From Prevotella sp. MGM2 (GTDB taxonomy: Bacteria; Bacteroidota; Bacteroidia; Bacteroidales; Bacteroidaceae): 50,350 nt of DNA. Made by a program: the position numbers and the translations under genes. Below the pieces are notes generated by a model, which saw nothing but the letters and a program-made list of their open reading frames with translations, had not been told where the DNA came from and made no database searches. Positions 9,111 to 17,714 of this stretch are shown here, one piece after another (position 1 is the first letter of the stretch; each line of letters opens with the position of its first letter). The DNA lies in assembly GCF_002933955.1 (NCBI RefSeq), contig NZ_BEWW01000286.1, positions 1 to 50,350 of the forward strand. Direction: 5' to 3'.

Positions 9111-10121
9111 ATGTCCGACCATCATATCCATCAGGCTGCTCAGGAGCGTTACGCCCGCAGCGGACTTTTTCGCCGTAGCGGCCGCAGCGGCATAATGCTG
9201 CCTGCCGTGTCGCTGGGGCTGTGGAAGAATTTCGGCGCGCAGCGTCCCTTTGAGGAGAGCCGCCGGTTGTTGCATTATGCCTTCGACCACGGCATCGTAC
9301 ATTTTGATCTTGCCAACAACTACAGGCCGCCGCCGGGCAGTGCCGAGGAAACTTTGGGACATGTCGTCTCCACCTCGCTGAAGCCTTATCGCGACGAGCT
9401 TTTCATAGCCACCAAGGCAGGCTATGAGATGTGGGACGGGCCTTATGGCAACTGGGGGTCGCGCAAGTCGCTCATGGCCAGTATCGACCAGAGCCTCAGT
9501 CGCATGAGGCTCGATTACGTGGACTTGTTCTATACCCATCGCTACGATCCGCAAACGCCGCTCGACGAAACCCTTCAGGCTCTGGCAGACATCGTCCGTG
9601 CGGGCAAATCGCTTTACGTCGGCATCTCGCGGTGGCCGCTTGAGGCAACGCTCTACGGACTCGACTATCTGCGTCGCCGCGATGTGCCCTGCCTTTGTTA
9701 TCAGGGAAGGCTCAACCTCCTCGACCGTGCTCCCGAAACCGAAGGCATTCTGCCCGCCCTCAGGGAGAGGGGCTGCGGTTTCGTGTCGTTCTCGCCCTTG
9801 GCCCAGGGATTGCTCGCCGGCCGTTATCTGGGCGGAATACCTGAGGATTCGCGCATCCGCCGCGAAGCGACGCTCCCTCCCGAAGTGCTCACCCCTTCGC
9901 TGCTCGGAGTGCTGGAGCAACTCGATGTCATGGCCCGCGGACGGGGCGATACGCTGGCGCAGCTGGCTCTCAAATGGGTGCTGGCCCATGAGGGCGTGAC
10001 CTCCGTCATTGTGGGCGCCAGCCGTGTGGAACAGTTGGCCGACAGCCTGCAGTGCCTCGGCGGCGCGCCTCTCAGAGCCGATGAGCTGGAAAGGATGGAT
10101 GACATCTGCCGTGCGTTGTAA
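9111..10121 (+). CDS. Aldo/keto reductase, YghZ-like
   Basis: 336 residues, a full (beta/alpha)8 aldo/keto reductase. Catalytic tetrad residues can be placed in HFDLANNY (Asp and Tyr), FIATKAGY (Lys) and LFYTHRYD (His). The N-terminal pattern YARSGLFRRSGRSGIMLPAV and the loop NNYRPPPGSAEETLG are like E. coli YghZ (L-glyceraldehyde 3-phosphate reductase) and the potassium-channel beta-subunit subgroup. It should reduce a small aldehyde using NADPH; the substrate here is an inference. It stands alone, 128 bases after tcdA on the same strand, and ends facing the minus-strand peptide operon. A GC-rich hairpin (10150-10156 with 10164-10170) follows the stop but lacks a T-run. Confidence 0.85.
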   Translation: MSDHHIHQAAQERYARSGLFRRSGRSGIMLPAVSLGLWKNFGAQRPFEESRRLLHYAFDHGIVHFDLANNYRPPPGSAEETLGHVVSTSLKPYRDELFIATKAGYEMWDGPYGNWGSRKSLMASIDQSLSRMRLDYVDLFYTHRYDPQTPLDETLQALADIVRAGKSLYVGISRWPLEATLYGLDYLRRRDVPCLCYQGRLNLLDRAPETEGILPALRERGCGFVSFSPLAQGLLAGRYLGGIPEDSRIRREATLPPEVLTPSLLGVLEQLDVMARGRGDTLAQLALKWVLAHEGVTSVIVGASRVEQLADSLQCLGGAPLRADELERMDDICRAL

Positions 10122-10246
10122 CGGCCGCGCTCTGGCCGGAGTGCCGAAGGGCGGCGTTGGTTTCGCCGCCGGCGGTGAAGGCGCGGTGTTCTGCCGCTTT
10201 TACGGCGTGAGGTCCTGTTTTGAAAAACAGCCGGTAACCTGTCGGT

Positions 10247-10310
10247 GAAAAGGGTTACTTGGAATTTAAAAAGTCCGTATTGGAATTCAAATTCCAATAC
10301 GGACTTTTCC
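10247..10310. repeat. Dispersed three-unit palindromic repeat, copy 2
   Basis: A forward unit (AAAAGGGTTACTTGGAATTT, 10248-10267), a forward variant with GTCCGTATTGG, and a reverse unit that is its complement (289-308 of the 10 kb block). The second and third units form a near-perfect hairpin. It lies between the convergent aldo/keto reductase and peptide-export genes, where a bidirectional terminator would be expected. Confidence 0.85.
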
Positions 10311-10439
10311 CTGTTACAATACTGGTTTTTCAACCTTTTGATATTCAGAGTTTTCTTGTCAGGCCGCCATGGCTCTTCTGCCGGCTGGTTGCGGGTGATG
10401 CTTCCAATTGTTTCCGCCGCGTTGTCCAGCCCGTTTTTG

Positions 10440-10841
10440 TTACCGGCTTATTTTTTCGGCCACCAGTTGGCGGAGTTTCACTTTTCCGGTGAATAGATAT
10501 CCGGTGGCGTAGGTGTTGCCCCCGAAGGTTTCATGTAGCGGCCGGTTCCCGTTGGCATTTTTCAGCGTCATGGCCGTGCCTGCCGGCTCGCGGCGGATGT
10601 GTTCCACCACAAGGTTTACGGTGCCGCCCGGAGTCTGTTCCACGGTGAGCGTGTCGCCCTTGGCGATAGCGAAATGGGGCGATGGCGACACGTAGGCGGC
10701 ACAGGAAGCGCCGTCGGCACCGAGAAAGAGGCTGACGGAGGATTTTGTACGAATTTCGAGGCATTCGAGCATCACGGCAACGCCTGCCGCCATGAGCAGG
10801 AGGATGGCGAAGACGCCGTAGCGGATCAGGTATTTGTGCAT
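10440..10841 (-). CDS. Mini HlyD-like membrane protein of the peptide export operon
   Basis: 133 residues. One N-terminal transmembrane helix (YGVFAILLLMAAGVAVML) is followed by about 105 residues predicted as beta strands, including HFAIAKGDTLTVEQTPGG and a C-terminal FTGKVKLRQLVAEKIS. The layout resembles the last, membrane-proximal beta-barrel section of a HlyD-type adaptor without its coiled coil and lipoyl halves. The family is not recognised with certainty. It is the last gene of the operon, 20 bases after the C39 ABC exporter. The obvious inference is a periplasmic accessory subunit of that exporter, standing in for the full-length adaptor usually found beside such transporters in Gram-negative bacteria. 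Confidence 0.6.
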   Translation of the reverse strand: MHKYLIRYGVFAILLLMAAGVAVMLECLEIRTKSSVSLFLGADGASCAAYVSPSPHFAIAKGDTLTVEQTPGGTVNLVVEHIRREPAGTAMTLKNANGNRPLHETFGGNTYATGYLFTGKVKLRQLVAEKISR

Positions 10842-10861
10842 GTTGGCTGTGTGAGTGAAGG

Positions 10862-13036
10862 TTAGTCCGCCAGCTCGAGCTGGTTGCGGATGAGTTCGTA
10901 GTAATATCCCTTGAGGGCGACGAGCTGCCGGTGGGTGCCGCTTTCCGCCACGCGCCCGTGGCGCAGCACGACGATGTTGTCGGCGTTTCTGACGGTGGAG
11001 AGGCGGTGTGCTATGACGATGCGCGTGCGGCCGGCAAAGCGGCGGCTGAGGTTGTCGGTGATGCGTCGTTCGTTTTCGGCGTCGAGCGACGAGGTGGCCT
11101 CGTCGAGCATGAGGTAGCAGGGGTTTTTGTAGATGGCGCGGGCTATCATCATGCGCTGTTTCTCCCCGCCGCTCACGCCGGTGCCCTCGGCGCCCACTTT
11201 GGTGTGTGTGCCCAGCGGATGGCTTTTCACGTAGTCGGTGAGGCAGGCCAGTTCCACGGCCTCTGAGAGGCGGTGCTCATCTTCCTCCTCCCCGAGCACG
11301 ATGTTGCGGCGCACGGTGTCAGAGAAGATGAAGTTGTCCTGCATCACGATGCCGGCCGCCCGCCTCATGGAGTGCGCCGAATATTCCGCCAGCGGCTTTC
11401 CTCCCAGCCTTATCTCTCCGGCGGTCGGTTCGTAGAATTTCAGCAGCAGTTTCATCAGGGTGGTCTTTCCGCTGCCGCTTTCGCCCACGATGGCCGTCAT
11501 GCTGCCGGCGGGAATGGTCAGGCTCACATCCTCAAGCGCCGGCCGTCCTATGCTGCCGGTGTAGGAGAAGGTGAGGTGGTTCACCTCTATGTCGAGCGGA
11601 GCGCCGGCGGGTACCGTGTCCATCTCCGTTGTGTCCTCGTTGTGGCAGAGGTGCACTTCTTCGGAGCGTTCCAGACTGATTTTCGCGTCCTGAAACTGCT
11701 GGAGGAAGGCCGTGAGCTGCGAGAGCGGCCCGCTCACCTGTCCGATGATGGCCGAAATGCTCATCATCATGCCCAGCGTGAGATTGCCGTCCACCACCTC
11801 GGCGGCAATCCAGCAGGTGATGAAGATGTTGCGCAGCTGCCCTATGAGCGTGAATCCTGTGTCCTGCACCTGTCCCAGCCGCAGCGCGCGCCGGCTCATG
11901 CGGTACTGCCGCTCCTGCAGGGCCTGCCATTCCCCTAGCTTGTAGTCCTCGTAGGCGTTGAGCTTGATGTCGGTGATGCCCGACATGAGTTCGTACTGTT
12001 TGTTCTGGTTTTCGGCGCTGAGTTTGAACTGCTCGTAGTCGAGGGCCTTGCGGCGCCGGAAGAAGTAGGCCATCCATGCCATGCCCGCCGCGGTGAAGAG
12101 CAGGTAGGCCGCCAGTATGACAGGACTGTACCATCCGATGATGGCCAGATAGAAAGGTGCCGACACCAGTGCGAAGAAAGTCTGTAGTGTGCCGTATGTC
12201 ACGAAGCTCTGCAGCCTTCCGTGGTCTCCCAGCCGCTGATGGTAGTCTCCCACGCTCTTGGTGTCGAAGAAGGTCATGGGCAGGCGCAGGAGTTTTGTCA
12301 GATAGTCCGTGAGGATGTTGATGCTGATGCGTGTGCTCATGTACAGGCTCACCCAGCTTCCCACCAGCCCCATGGAGAAGGAGCCGATGAATAGAAATAT
12401 CTGTGCCAGCATGATGTTCACTATCAATCCCATGTTGCGCATGCCGATGCCGTCGTCCACCATGGCCTGCGTGAGGAAGGGGGTGACGAGCGATAGCATC
12501 AGGCCGGCCAGCATGCCCAGTGCCGACTGCGCCAGCTCGCGGCGGAAGGGCCACACGTATTTCCGGCCGAAGCGTATGAAACTGTGCTTTTCCTTCACCG
12601 GTTTCCTCAGGTGGAAATCCTCGGTCGGTTCCATGGCAATGACCACGCCTTTCTCGCCGTTGAGCCAGAATTTGGCGAATGCCTCTTCGCTGAATGTGTG
12701 TTGTCCGTAGGCGGGATTGGCCACGCGGTATTTCCATCCTCCGGTCCTGCTCTTCTTCACATAGGTGAGCACTACGAAGTGGTTCTGCTCCCAGTGCAGT
12801 ATGGCCGGCAGGGGACACTTTTCCCTCAGCTGCTCCGTGGTCATCTCGAAGGCGGCGCTCTCCATGCCAATTTCCCGCAGGGCGTCCCTAATGCCGGCCA
12901 CGCTCACGCCCTCTCTCGTGAGGTGTGCTATCGACCGCAGATACGACAGAGGGTATTCCTTGCCGTAGGCCGAGGCCACCATGCGGATGCACGCCGGCCC
13001 GCAGTCCATCTGGTCAAACTGGCGGGTGAATTTCAT
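10862..13036 (-). CDS. C39-peptidase-containing ABC exporter (PCAT type)
   Basis: 724 residues. N-terminal C39 peptidase domain (about 1-130) with the catalytic Cys12 in QMDCGPAC and His86 in NHFVVL; six-helix ABC transporter membrane domain (about 160-450); ATPase domain with Walker A GESGSGKTT (about residue 520), signature GVSGGEKQR, Walker B YLMLDEATSSLD and switch His in IAHRLS. Such proteins cut a peptide after its GG leader and export the core across the inner membrane. The matching substrate is the GG-leader peptide at 17321-17653. One oddity: the usual catalytic Asp (in a DPA motif) is replaced by Asn107 (VANPAYG). The gene overlaps the radical SAM gene by four bases (ATGA). Confidence 0.92.
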   Translation of the reverse strand: MKFTRQFDQMDCGPACIRMVASAYGKEYPLSYLRSIAHLTREGVSVAGIRDALREIGMESAAFEMTTEQLREKCPLPAILHWEQNHFVVLTYVKKSRTGGWKYRVANPAYGQHTFSEEAFAKFWLNGEKGVVIAMEPTEDFHLRKPVKEKHSFIRFGRKYVWPFRRELAQSALGMLAGLMLSLVTPFLTQAMVDDGIGMRNMGLIVNIMLAQIFLFIGSFSMGLVGSWVSLYMSTRISINILTDYLTKLLRLPMTFFDTKSVGDYHQRLGDHGRLQSFVTYGTLQTFFALVSAPFYLAIIGWYSPVILAAYLLFTAAGMAWMAYFFRRRKALDYEQFKLSAENQNKQYELMSGITDIKLNAYEDYKLGEWQALQERQYRMSRRALRLGQVQDTGFTLIGQLRNIFITCWIAAEVVDGNLTLGMMMSISAIIGQVSGPLSQLTAFLQQFQDAKISLERSEEVHLCHNEDTTEMDTVPAGAPLDIEVNHLTFSYTGSIGRPALEDVSLTIPAGSMTAIVGESGSGKTTLMKLLLKFYEPTAGEIRLGGKPLAEYSAHSMRRAAGIVMQDNFIFSDTVRRNIVLGEEEDEHRLSEAVELACLTDYVKSHPLGTHTKVGAEGTGVSGGEKQRMMIARAIYKNPCYLMLDEATSSLDAENERRITDNLSRRFAGRTRIVIAHRLSTVRNADNIVVLRHGRVAESGTHRQLVALKGYYYELIRNQLELAD

Positions 13037-14343
13037 TGTCTCCCGTTTCTTTTCTTGTACTGTCCTAGGATGAAGAGCGCGCGTCTTTTCAGTATATCTT
13101 CAATTTTCTCCCTCCCATATCCTTTGGGGCATGTACCGGCTACCGTGGTTTCGAGTTTCATTTGGCTACAACCGCCGTGACAGATTGGATAAATCCGGCA
13201 TTGACGGCAGAATTTGCTGCCATGTCTTATTGACAGGCGCTTTTTGTATTTATCATTCCAATGGATGTCGCCGTCCGCGGTGAGAGTCCCCTCTCTGTTC
13301 TTGGATACAAAATCGCGCGCGGTACATTTGTACAGGTCGCCGTTGTAGTTGACAACAACGGTATTTTTTTTGTCGGCATAACAGTATGGCACTGTAAAGT
13401 CGTTCGATGGATTGACAAACAGGCCAGCCTCTTCAAATGCGCGTTCAATCTCCGCTATCTTCTCTTCTGTCTGTTTCGCATCTCCTCCGTGATCCTGCCA
13501 TACGCGTTGGAAAGTGAAGTTCAGCAGTTTTTTTTGTGAGATCGGAAGGTCTTGGAAGTCTGACAGTACATCGATGAACGAAGGGAGTGATCTGCTCGTA
13601 TAGTTGAATCTAACTCCTACTGGAAATCCAAAGAATGTGGCTAAATGAATATGTTTGATAATGGTGGAATAAGTGGGTTCGTCATTTTTGGTCTTTCTTA
13701 CCGTGTCGTGTACGTTTTTGTTGCCGTCTATTGTTATTTGAAAGGACGCATCTAGTCCCTTCAACTGTTCTAGAACCTGCTCGGTCATCAGATAGGCATT
13801 CGTTGTGAAATGTATTGAGAGTGCGACTCTCTTTTCCTTGCACGTTTGAGCGGCCTCGTTGATGATGTCTGTCACGACTTTGTCAAAGTACAGCAGGGGT
13901 TCGCCGCCGAAGAAAGAAAGATTTATCTTGTCAGTTTCTCCTGATACGGCTTGTTTCTTTACCAATGCGATGACGGCCCTTTTCACTTCAGCACTCATCG
14001 CCGGCATGTTCTTGTGCGTTTCGTAGCAATACCAGCATTTCATATTGCACGCCAGCGTGGGGTTTACTGTAATGGTAAACTCTCCTGCCTCGTCTTCCGC
14101 CTTCTCCTGTGAAGCTATGTAGTCGGCCGTCTCGTCTGTTCCGTCCTCCACAAAGACGCCTTTTTTTACCAGATAGGCGAAGAGTTCGGGGTGTTTCTCT
14201 CCGATAGTGTCTGGAGTGTCTTTCCCCTTTTCATAGATGGCGGCCAATTGCGGGTTGAGGGCGATCACTTCATCGGCCTTGGCGTTGTATATCACCATGC
14301 CCGTATGGTCTTGCAGGCAGAGGTTGTACTTACTTTCTTTCAT
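13033..14343 (-). CDS. Radical SAM/SPASM peptide maturase
   Basis: 436 residues. The [4Fe-4S]-SAM motif is CNMKCWYC (Cys99, 103, 106), followed by GGEP (146-149). The C-terminal SPASM region has seven Cys (321, 340, 379, 382, 388, 392, 405), including CRQCRIYPICHGGC, enough for two auxiliary clusters. Its N-terminal about 90 residues (IALNPQLAAIYEKG onward) are like the leader-binding region of peptide maturases in Bacteroidales. SPASM enzymes of this type install thioether or carbon-carbon links in ribosomal peptides. The target is presumably the Cys array of the peptide at 17321-17653. The start was chosen at the Met overlapping the barrel gene's stop (ATGA). The longer in-frame reading runs into the barrel gene and is not likely real. 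Confidence 0.9.
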   Translation of the reverse strand: MKESKYNLCLQDHTGMVIYNAKADEVIALNPQLAAIYEKGKDTPDTIGEKHPELFAYLVKKGVFVEDGTDETADYIASQEKAEDEAGEFTITVNPTLACNMKCWYCYETHKNMPAMSAEVKRAVIALVKKQAVSGETDKINLSFFGGEPLLYFDKVVTDIINEAAQTCKEKRVALSIHFTTNAYLMTEQVLEQLKGLDASFQITIDGNKNVHDTVRKTKNDEPTYSTIIKHIHLATFFGFPVGVRFNYTSRSLPSFIDVLSDFQDLPISQKKLLNFTFQRVWQDHGGDAKQTEEKIAEIERAFEEAGLFVNPSNDFTVPYCYADKKNTVVVNYNGDLYKCTARDFVSKNREGTLTADGDIHWNDKYKKRLSIRHGSKFCRQCRIYPICHGGCSQMKLETTVAGTCPKGYGREKIEDILKRRALFILGQYKKRNGRQ

Positions 14344-17252
14344 TTCTTGTTCTTCGGTTGTTTGTTGAAGCGGTATATCACGTGTGCCATGAAATAGGAT
14401 GGCAGTACGTTGGTGTAGCTCTCGGTGCGTCCCTGTGCGTTGACCGTCCGTGTCACTTTCGACAGGTCGTGCAGCAGGTCGAATCCATCGAGCATAAAGA
14501 TGAGGTTGCCGTTCAGGACGCTGTGCTCCAGACGGGCGTTCCACACGAAGTCGTTGGTGTTGAGGGCGGGGTCTTCGTATCCGCGTCGGCTGAATATGGT
14601 GAAGTCCGTGGTCAGTCCGATGCCCCATGGCAGTGGTATGCGTGCGGTCAGTCCGTAGTTGTAGTTCCATGCACTGATGTCAGCGAAGTCGCTTCGGTTG
14701 CCCGTTAGCCGGCTGTAGCTGCCTCGTGCCTTTGCGCCGATGCTCCATCCGTTGCGCGAATAGTCCAGTGTTAGTTGTTCGTACAGATGGAGGTTGCGGA
14801 TGGTACTGAGCGTGTTGACGACCGCTCCGTCCACGTTAGCCATGTCCACGTTGTGATTGAAGGCGTAGGAGGTGTAGCTTCCCCACGAGAATGCTTTGTC
14901 CCTGCCGAACTGCCGGTCGAGGCTCAGGTTGCCGTCGGTGCGCCAGTTGCCGTTCACGTTGACGGGCCGCACGGTGTATCCGCCGGTGGTAGGATTGTAG
15001 TTGCGCTCCATGGCCAGCGCATTGTGGGTGCGGCTGTAGGACAGGACGAGGTTATAGAGACCGCGCCGTTTGTAGTCAGTGCTCAGTTTGACCGACAGGT
15101 TGTGGGTGGTGCTGGAACGCAGTGCCGCATTGCCCAGTTGCACATAGAGTGGGTTGGCATCGTTCACCAATTCGATGGTTTTCACGAAGTCAGGCTGGCG
15201 GCGGGACAAGTCGTAGTTCACGGTAACGTATGTCCAATAGTCTCCTTTTACAAGGCGTTGCTGAATGTATGCGTTAGGTACGATGAAAGCTTTGTCGCGG
15301 CGCAAATCGAAGTGTCGGGTGCTACGGTTGTAAAGCAGGTGATCCAGTTCTATGCGGACGGGCAGATCAAATCCGATGGTGGTTGTATTCTTTGCAGCGC
15401 TTTGGTAGCGCATGTGTAAATTTACTACGTGAATGCGGCGCCATTTTTCGGAGTGCTCGCTGTTTTGCAGGTCGAGCGCCTGCTGCATGTCCGACTCGGC
15501 CGACGGCAGTGTGCCGAGCGGATAGTCCGTGTCCGCTCCCCATCCGTTGAGACGATCGAGGCGGAACAGGTCGTTGCGTCCGCTGCGGTAGTCTTGGGTG
15601 TAACTGTAAGACAAATCTGCATTCCAGTTCAGGCGGCGGGGAAAGAGTGTTGTGGCATATGTCATATTTGCCGAATAATTATAATGTCGCGAGGGTCGTG
15701 TTGTATAGCGGTTGCGGTAGTCGTCGGGAACACCTTCCGCATTGAAATATTCCAGATTGTATTTATCGAAACTGTGTGAGGTGTGTTTGTCGTAGTTGGC
15801 GGAGAGTTCCAGAATCACCATGTCATTCACGCCCATTGATTTGAACGGGGTCCACCATCCGGTGTACGGCGCGTTTACGCTCCAGTTCTCGCCTCGTCCG
15901 CGCGCCTCCTGACTGCGACGGTAGCGGGCTATCTGTCGCAGTGTGCCTCCACCGGGGAGGAACAGACTGTCGAGCACGTTTTCGGTGACGATGCCGTAAG
16001 GGTCGCTTCCAAATTCTCCAGCGCGGCTCAGTGAGGTGTAGTTGTTTTTGTCATAGGCGAAGTTAATGCTACCATCATGGTATGTTTTTTTCACCGACTT
16101 GAACTTGTGTGAACTGCTGAGACTTGTCGCTTCGTTGCGCTCATCGCTCCGGCTCTGTGAGAAAGCGCGACTGGCAGGCAGGAAACTCTCGCCGCTTGTG
16201 CGCGTCAGAGTATGGTTGTCCGTGTGCGATGCGTTCAGGTTGCTCGTCCATTCGAAGGTCTTTTTGCGGTTTTGGTAGTAATATTCCGCTCCGGCGCTCT
16301 TACTCGTCTGTAGGCCGTCGGGCAGATACGATGGTGTCCAGTCGCCCCGCTGTCCCGGTCGGCGTGTGTCGTTGGTGTTGTTGATATTTCCGAAAACGGT
16401 CAGGCGCGAGCAGTCTGTGAAGCGCAGGGCGAAGAGTCGCCCCAGATATTTGTCCTCCGTGCCGTAGGCCGCCTCCGCGTTGGCTATCCAGCCGATGGAG
16501 TATTGCTTTTTCAGGTTCACATCCATTACCAGCGGACGGTTGATTTCCTTCCGTCCCGAAAACTTTTCCAAGTCTGTCTGCTGCTCGAACACCTTCACTT
16601 TGTCCACCATATAGGCCGGCAGGTTTTCGAGGGCTATCCTCGGGTCTCCCTTGAAGAAGTCCTTGCCGTTGACGAGCAGGTTGCTGACAGCGCGCCCGTT
16701 TACGATGATCACGCCGTTGTCCTTCAGTTGCGCTCCCGGCAGCTGTTCGATGAGCGCATCGAGCATGGAGCCTTGCGAAAGCTGGAAGGCGTCGGCATTA
16801 TATACGATGGTGTCCCCCTTCATCACCATCTTGATTTTAGTGGCCGTCACCACAGCCTCTCCTAGCACCTTCTCTCTTGCCTTTGGCCGCTTTGTCATTT
16901 TCACCTTTTCCGAAAGCCACAGATTGCTGCCATGCCGTTTGGTCAACCTGATCTTTAAGGGGAAGTAAGTGGTCTGGTAATCCTTGTGCGTGAACCGTAG
17001 CAGATAGTTTCCACCGGTCGTTATCTTGGCATAGGCATACGAGTTGAGATTCTTGCCGTTGATATTGTTATATGAAACGCCGCCGTTGCGGATAAAGGTG
17101 GAGTCGGATGCCAATAGTTCTACTTTGGCATCTTCGATAAGTTCTCCGGTGAATGTATCAAAAAACTCAATATTAACGGAAACCGAGTCGGATTGCGCAT
17201 ATGAGTTGACTATTGCGAAGAAGGAGGCTAAGAAAAGTAGAAGGTTTTTCAT
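14340..17252 (-). CDS. Outer-membrane beta-barrel protein, TonB-receptor-like, of the peptide operon
   Basis: 970 residues. Signal peptide (MKNLLLFLASFFAIVNSYAQ), a carboxypeptidase-regulatory-like beta domain (about 25-115), a plug-like domain (LGEAVVTATK to ENLPAYMVDKVKVFEQ, with INGR-type VNGRAVSNLLVNGKDFF), and a long barrel of aromatic-rich strands ending in ...AHVIYRFNKQPKNKK. This matches the outer-membrane barrels that accompany Bacteroidales GG-leader peptide systems. It could let the mature peptide out, take a peptide in, or give self-protection; sequence alone does not decide. A start 20 codons upstream lacks a signal peptide and lies in the hairpin region, so the later Met was chosen. 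The gene overlaps the radical SAM gene by ATGA. Confidence 0.82.
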   Translation of the reverse strand: MKNLLLFLASFFAIVNSYAQSDSVSVNIEFFDTFTGELIEDAKVELLASDSTFIRNGGVSYNNINGKNLNSYAYAKITTGGNYLLRFTHKDYQTTYFPLKIRLTKRHGSNLWLSEKVKMTKRPKAREKVLGEAVVTATKIKMVMKGDTIVYNADAFQLSQGSMLDALIEQLPGAQLKDNGVIIVNGRAVSNLLVNGKDFFKGDPRIALENLPAYMVDKVKVFEQQTDLEKFSGRKEINRPLVMDVNLKKQYSIGWIANAEAAYGTEDKYLGRLFALRFTDCSRLTVFGNINNTNDTRRPGQRGDWTPSYLPDGLQTSKSAGAEYYYQNRKKTFEWTSNLNASHTDNHTLTRTSGESFLPASRAFSQSRSDERNEATSLSSSHKFKSVKKTYHDGSINFAYDKNNYTSLSRAGEFGSDPYGIVTENVLDSLFLPGGGTLRQIARYRRSQEARGRGENWSVNAPYTGWWTPFKSMGVNDMVILELSANYDKHTSHSFDKYNLEYFNAEGVPDDYRNRYTTRPSRHYNYSANMTYATTLFPRRLNWNADLSYSYTQDYRSGRNDLFRLDRLNGWGADTDYPLGTLPSAESDMQQALDLQNSEHSEKWRRIHVVNLHMRYQSAAKNTTTIGFDLPVRIELDHLLYNRSTRHFDLRRDKAFIVPNAYIQQRLVKGDYWTYVTVNYDLSRRQPDFVKTIELVNDANPLYVQLGNAALRSSTTHNLSVKLSTDYKRRGLYNLVLSYSRTHNALAMERNYNPTTGGYTVRPVNVNGNWRTDGNLSLDRQFGRDKAFSWGSYTSYAFNHNVDMANVDGAVVNTLSTIRNLHLYEQLTLDYSRNGWSIGAKARGSYSRLTGNRSDFADISAWNYNYGLTARIPLPWGIGLTTDFTIFSRRGYEDPALNTNDFVWNARLEHSVLNGNLIFMLDGFDLLHDLSKVTRTVNAQGRTESYTNVLPSYFMAHVIYRFNKQPKNKK

Positions 17253-17280
17253 ATATGTCTTAAAAATATTATTTAAGGTG

Positions 17281-17313
17281 GGTGCGTTCAACAACACCGT
17301 CAATGGACGCACC
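17281..17313 (-). terminator. Hairpin between precursor and barrel gene (possible partial terminator)
   Basis: A 7-bp stem (GGTGCGT with ACGCACC, 17281-17287 and 17307-17313) with a 19-base loop lies 8 bases after the precursor stop. It is followed on the minus strand by an AU-rich stretch with a short T-run. This is where an attenuating or RNA-stabilising hairpin would let the precursor be made in excess over the downstream enzymes. It is not a strong terminator. Confidence 0.45.
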
Positions 17314-17320
17314 TACTTTT

Positions 17321-17653
17321 TCAGAGAATACCACAGAGAGTTACAATACTTTTCCCTGCTTCAGGCGCTTTGGTCGGGGTTGGGGCTTTGGTTATAGCTA
17401 AGCAAATACCATCGTTTGTGCATGTTCCGTTGGAACACGCTTCATTTGTACAATTGGTATTACCACAAGTATCATTCTTGCATGAATCATTTTTGCATGC
17501 AGAGGCGTTAGAGCAAGCTCTATTACTGCCATTATTTGCCGCAGCGACGGAAATACTTCCAAAGCCGCCCCGCAGGTGCCCTTCCTGATCGGAAGTCAGT
17601 GGAGTGAGCAATAACTCACAATCTGACAAAAGTCCTTTTAATTTTAAAGCCAT
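17321..17653 (-). CDS. RiPP precursor with GG leader and eight-Cys pentad array
   Basis: 110 residues. Leader about 1-30 (LLTPLTSDQEGHLRGG at its end), with the expected C39 cleavage after Gly30. The core holds eight Cys at 47, 53, 58, 63, 68, 73, 78 and 84, spaced 6,5,5,5,5,5,6. The repeat is C-x-N-x-x, with Asn two residues after seven of the eight Cys. It is followed by a Thr/Pro linker (ITKAPTPTKAPEAGK, residues 87-101) and a tail with one more Cys (107). Leader type and gene order match the Bacteroidales GG-leader peptide class. The Cys/Asn ladder is presumably the substrate of the radical SAM enzyme, and the Thr residues of the linker a likely glycosylation site. It lies 59 bases after the glycosyltransferase gene. 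Confidence 0.88.
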   Translation of the reverse strand: MALKLKGLLSDCELLLTPLTSDQEGHLRGGFGSISVAAANNGSNRACSNASACKNDSCKNDTCGNTNCTNEACSNGTCTNDGICLAITKAPTPTKAPEAGKSIVTLCGIL

Positions 17654-17692
17654 AGCTTGATTTTTTTAATAGTTAATAAATAGTTACTTATT

Positions 17693-17714
17693 AGCATGAC
17701 ATCATTGTCTTGCT
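17693..17714 (-). other. Small hairpin at the glycosyltransferase stop
   Basis: AGCA-t-GACA and TGTC-t-TGCT form an 8-bp stem with one T-T mismatch and a four-base loop. It overlaps the stop codon of the glycosyltransferase gene and precedes the AT-rich leader of the precursor. It may be an RNA processing or stabilising element; no T-run follows. Confidence 0.25.

Noticed and set aside
14340-14670. Longer start for the radical SAM gene (545 codons)
   Set aside because: The extra 109 codons lie inside the barrel gene in another frame and have low-complexity, Arg/His-rich character; the ATGA overlap start fits operon style.
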